Notes under the pieces: generated by a model
The model's database searches: none
What the model was told of the DNA's origin: nothing
The model's input: the letters and a program-made list of their open reading frames with translations, nothing else
DNA from: Syntrophobacterales bacterium
GTDB lineage: Bacteria; Desulfobacterota; Desulfobaccia; Desulfobaccales; 0-14-0-80-60-11
DNA: 29,787 nucleotides
NCBI GenBank assembly: GCA_023229795.1
Contig: JALNYP010000047.1
Location: forward strand, 1 to 29,787
Reading direction: 5' to 3'
Translations under genes and position numbers: made by a program
Shown: piece after piece, positions 28,715 through 29,787 of the stretch
Layout: each line of letters begins with the position of its first letter
Position numbering within the stretch: the stretch's first letter is position 1

Positions 28715-28817
28715 CCGGTTATTAAATTATTAAACCATTATAGGCGGCAAAACCGGCGCGCCCTGATGAACTTTTTGGCCTGAAACTTAATAAATCTTCT
28801 CAAGCCTGCCTCCGTAA

Positions 28818-29693
28818 TTACCGCGAGACGGGCGGAATCAAGAGAACCGGGCACGTCGCCAACCGGGAAACATTATGAGCCACGCTGCCCAGGAAAATCT
28901 CCGTGATAAAACCCTTCCCCTGGGTGCCCATGACGATTAACGAGATGTCTTGAGATTGCAAGACCTGGAGGATGGCGGAGATGGGGTGCCCCGGGTCGAA
29001 GCGGTCGTGAACTACGGGAATTCCGGCGTCTAAGAGGCGCTGCCGCCATTGCGAAAGCAAGTCCCGGGCCGCGGCGGTGGCGATCTCCTGGTAGCCCGGC
29101 GGGTAGGCCTCTCCTCCGGGCACATCCAGGGCGTTGAGCACCGTGACCTGGGTCAGTCCCTTGGCTGCCAGGCGCTCCACATATTCCAGGGCCCGAGAAG
29201 AGATTTCCGAGAAGTCCGTGGGCAGGAGCACATGGCGGAGGACCGCGGTGTGGGAGATATCACATGAGCCCGGCTGTCCCGCAGCTTTTAACCTGACATT
29301 GAGCAGCAACACGGGATATTGAACATTATGCAATACCGCGCAGGTGAAGCACCCCAGCACCCCTTCCCGCCAGAGCGATTGGCCGTGAGAGCCCACCACG
29401 ATGAGATCGGCGCCATAGCGGCAGGCGACGTCATTCAAAGAATTGGCCGGCAGACCCACCGGGGTTTCCACCGTCACCTGTAACCCCTGGGCCTCCAGTT
29501 GCTGCTGCTGCGCATCCAGTTTGGGCCGGGCCGCCGACACCAGCATGCCTTCCATCCCTGCCATGAACTTGACGCTGATTACATAGGTCAAGATGATCTG
29601 GGAACACCCCAGGGCCTTAAATTCACCGGCGCAGGCGATGATTTCATCCCAGGCAGGCGACAGGTCGGTGGCTAACACGATGGTCTTGAACAT
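28818..29693 (-). CDS. Tandem universal stress protein (UspA family)
   Basis: 291 aa from ATG 29693, because AAGGAT sits 7 nt upstream; a longer start at 29711 overlaps the neighbouring gene. Two Usp domains: FKTIVLATDLSPAWDE...DLIVVGSHGQSLWREG and RHVLLPTDFSEISSRALEYV...IVMGTQGKGFITEIFLGS. The second has the G-x2-G-x9-G-S motif that binds ATP; the first ends G-C instead of G-S. Probable stress-survival regulator or ATP sensor. Not obviously part of the thiol operon: 160 bp lie between. Confidence 0.92.
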   Translation of the reverse strand: MFKTIVLATDLSPAWDEIIACAGEFKALGCSQIILTYVISVKFMAGMEGMLVSAARPKLDAQQQQLEAQGLQVTVETPVGLPANSLNDVACRYGADLIVVGSHGQSLWREGVLGCFTCAVLHNVQYPVLLLNVRLKAAGQPGSCDISHTAVLRHVLLPTDFSEISSRALEYVERLAAKGLTQVTVLNALDVPGGEAYPPGYQEIATAAARDLLSQWRQRLLDAGIPVVHDRFDPGHPISAILQVLQSQDISLIVMGTQGKGFITEIFLGSVAHNVSRLATCPVLLIPPVSR

Positions 29694-29697
29694 GAAC

Positions 29698-29787
29698 TTA
29701 TCCTTTTTCATCCAGGGCCCCCGGCTCGCACACCAGAGGCGGAAAATACTTTTGCCGGAAGCGCAAGGCCACGCCCACCAGGCTGAT
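29698..29787 (-). CDS. C-terminal end of a gene entering from the right edge
   Basis: The minus strand reads ISLVGVALRFRQKYFPPL, then VCEPGALDEKG and a TAA at 29698-29700. It continues in frame beyond the window. The hydrophobic/basic start looks like the end of a membrane protein (transport or channel). It ends 4 nt before the stress-protein start, so the two are likely cotranscribed. Too short to assign. Confidence 0.5.
   Translation of the reverse strand: MSLVGVALRFRQKYFPPLVCEPGALDEKG

Overview
The window looks like chromosome of an anaerobic, GC-rich Gram-negative bacterium, most likely Desulfobacterota (deltaproteobacteria). This is inferred from gene content: a multihaem c-type cytochrome with fibronectin domains, PEP-CTERM-like exported proteins, an outer-membrane efflux component, an OmpA-like domain, a DAC-domain protein and a thiol-redox/arsenate operon. 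No rRNA, tRNA or CRISPR array was seen. Most genes lie on the minus strand; the clear plus-strand exception is the BaeS/BaeR pair.

Layout. 1-2.7 kb is a scrambled, AT-richer accessory zone: the 3' part of an OmpA/MotB-like gene, an array of eight TGGTGACA octamers, an IS630-family element with a frameshifted transposase, a TPR-like gene fragment and a RyR-domain remnant. 2.7-9.2 kb encodes exported proteins: a TPR lipoprotein, two PEP-CTERM-like proteins, a five-haem cytochrome with two C-terminal FnIII domains, its overlapping exported partner, and a small secreted protein. 9.4-10 kb is a junction where an IS3-type remnant abuts a truncated histidine-kinase gene whose phosphoacceptor His codon reads Pro.

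10-17.8 kb is a long minus-strand run. It holds a split ABC exporter (FtsX-like permease, ATPase, HlyD adaptor, NodT-type outer-membrane factor), an outer-membrane barrel protein, a leftover C-terminus of a second outer-membrane factor, a Gly-rich exported protein, a DAC-domain protein that keeps both DGA and RHR motifs, and a small membrane protein. 17.8-18.5 kb carries two diverged copies of an unknown small ORF. 18.5-21.7 kb has a small His/Pro-rich exported protein divergent from baeS-baeR, whose kinase has a striking Pro/Gly-rich sensor insert.

21.7-23.8 kb is a two-gene unit, a TetR regulator overlapping a B12-binding radical SAM enzyme, with a perfect 31-bp palindromic operator candidate in front of it. 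After an IS630-like remnant, 24.3-28.7 kb is an eight-gene thiol-redox/arsenate operon: thioredoxin, CcdA, ArsP-type permease, two more thioredoxin-like proteins, ArsC, a Cys-rich membrane protein and an Fe-S protein. No arsR is visible. A tandem universal stress protein and the tail of another gene complete the right edge.

Main points of interest: the possibly active DAC protein with an unfamiliar N-terminal domain, the redox-relay arsenate operon, the cytochrome-FnIII fusion, the TetR palindrome, and several molecular fossils (RyR, kinase, outer-membrane factor, small-ORF duplicate) that record rearrangement.
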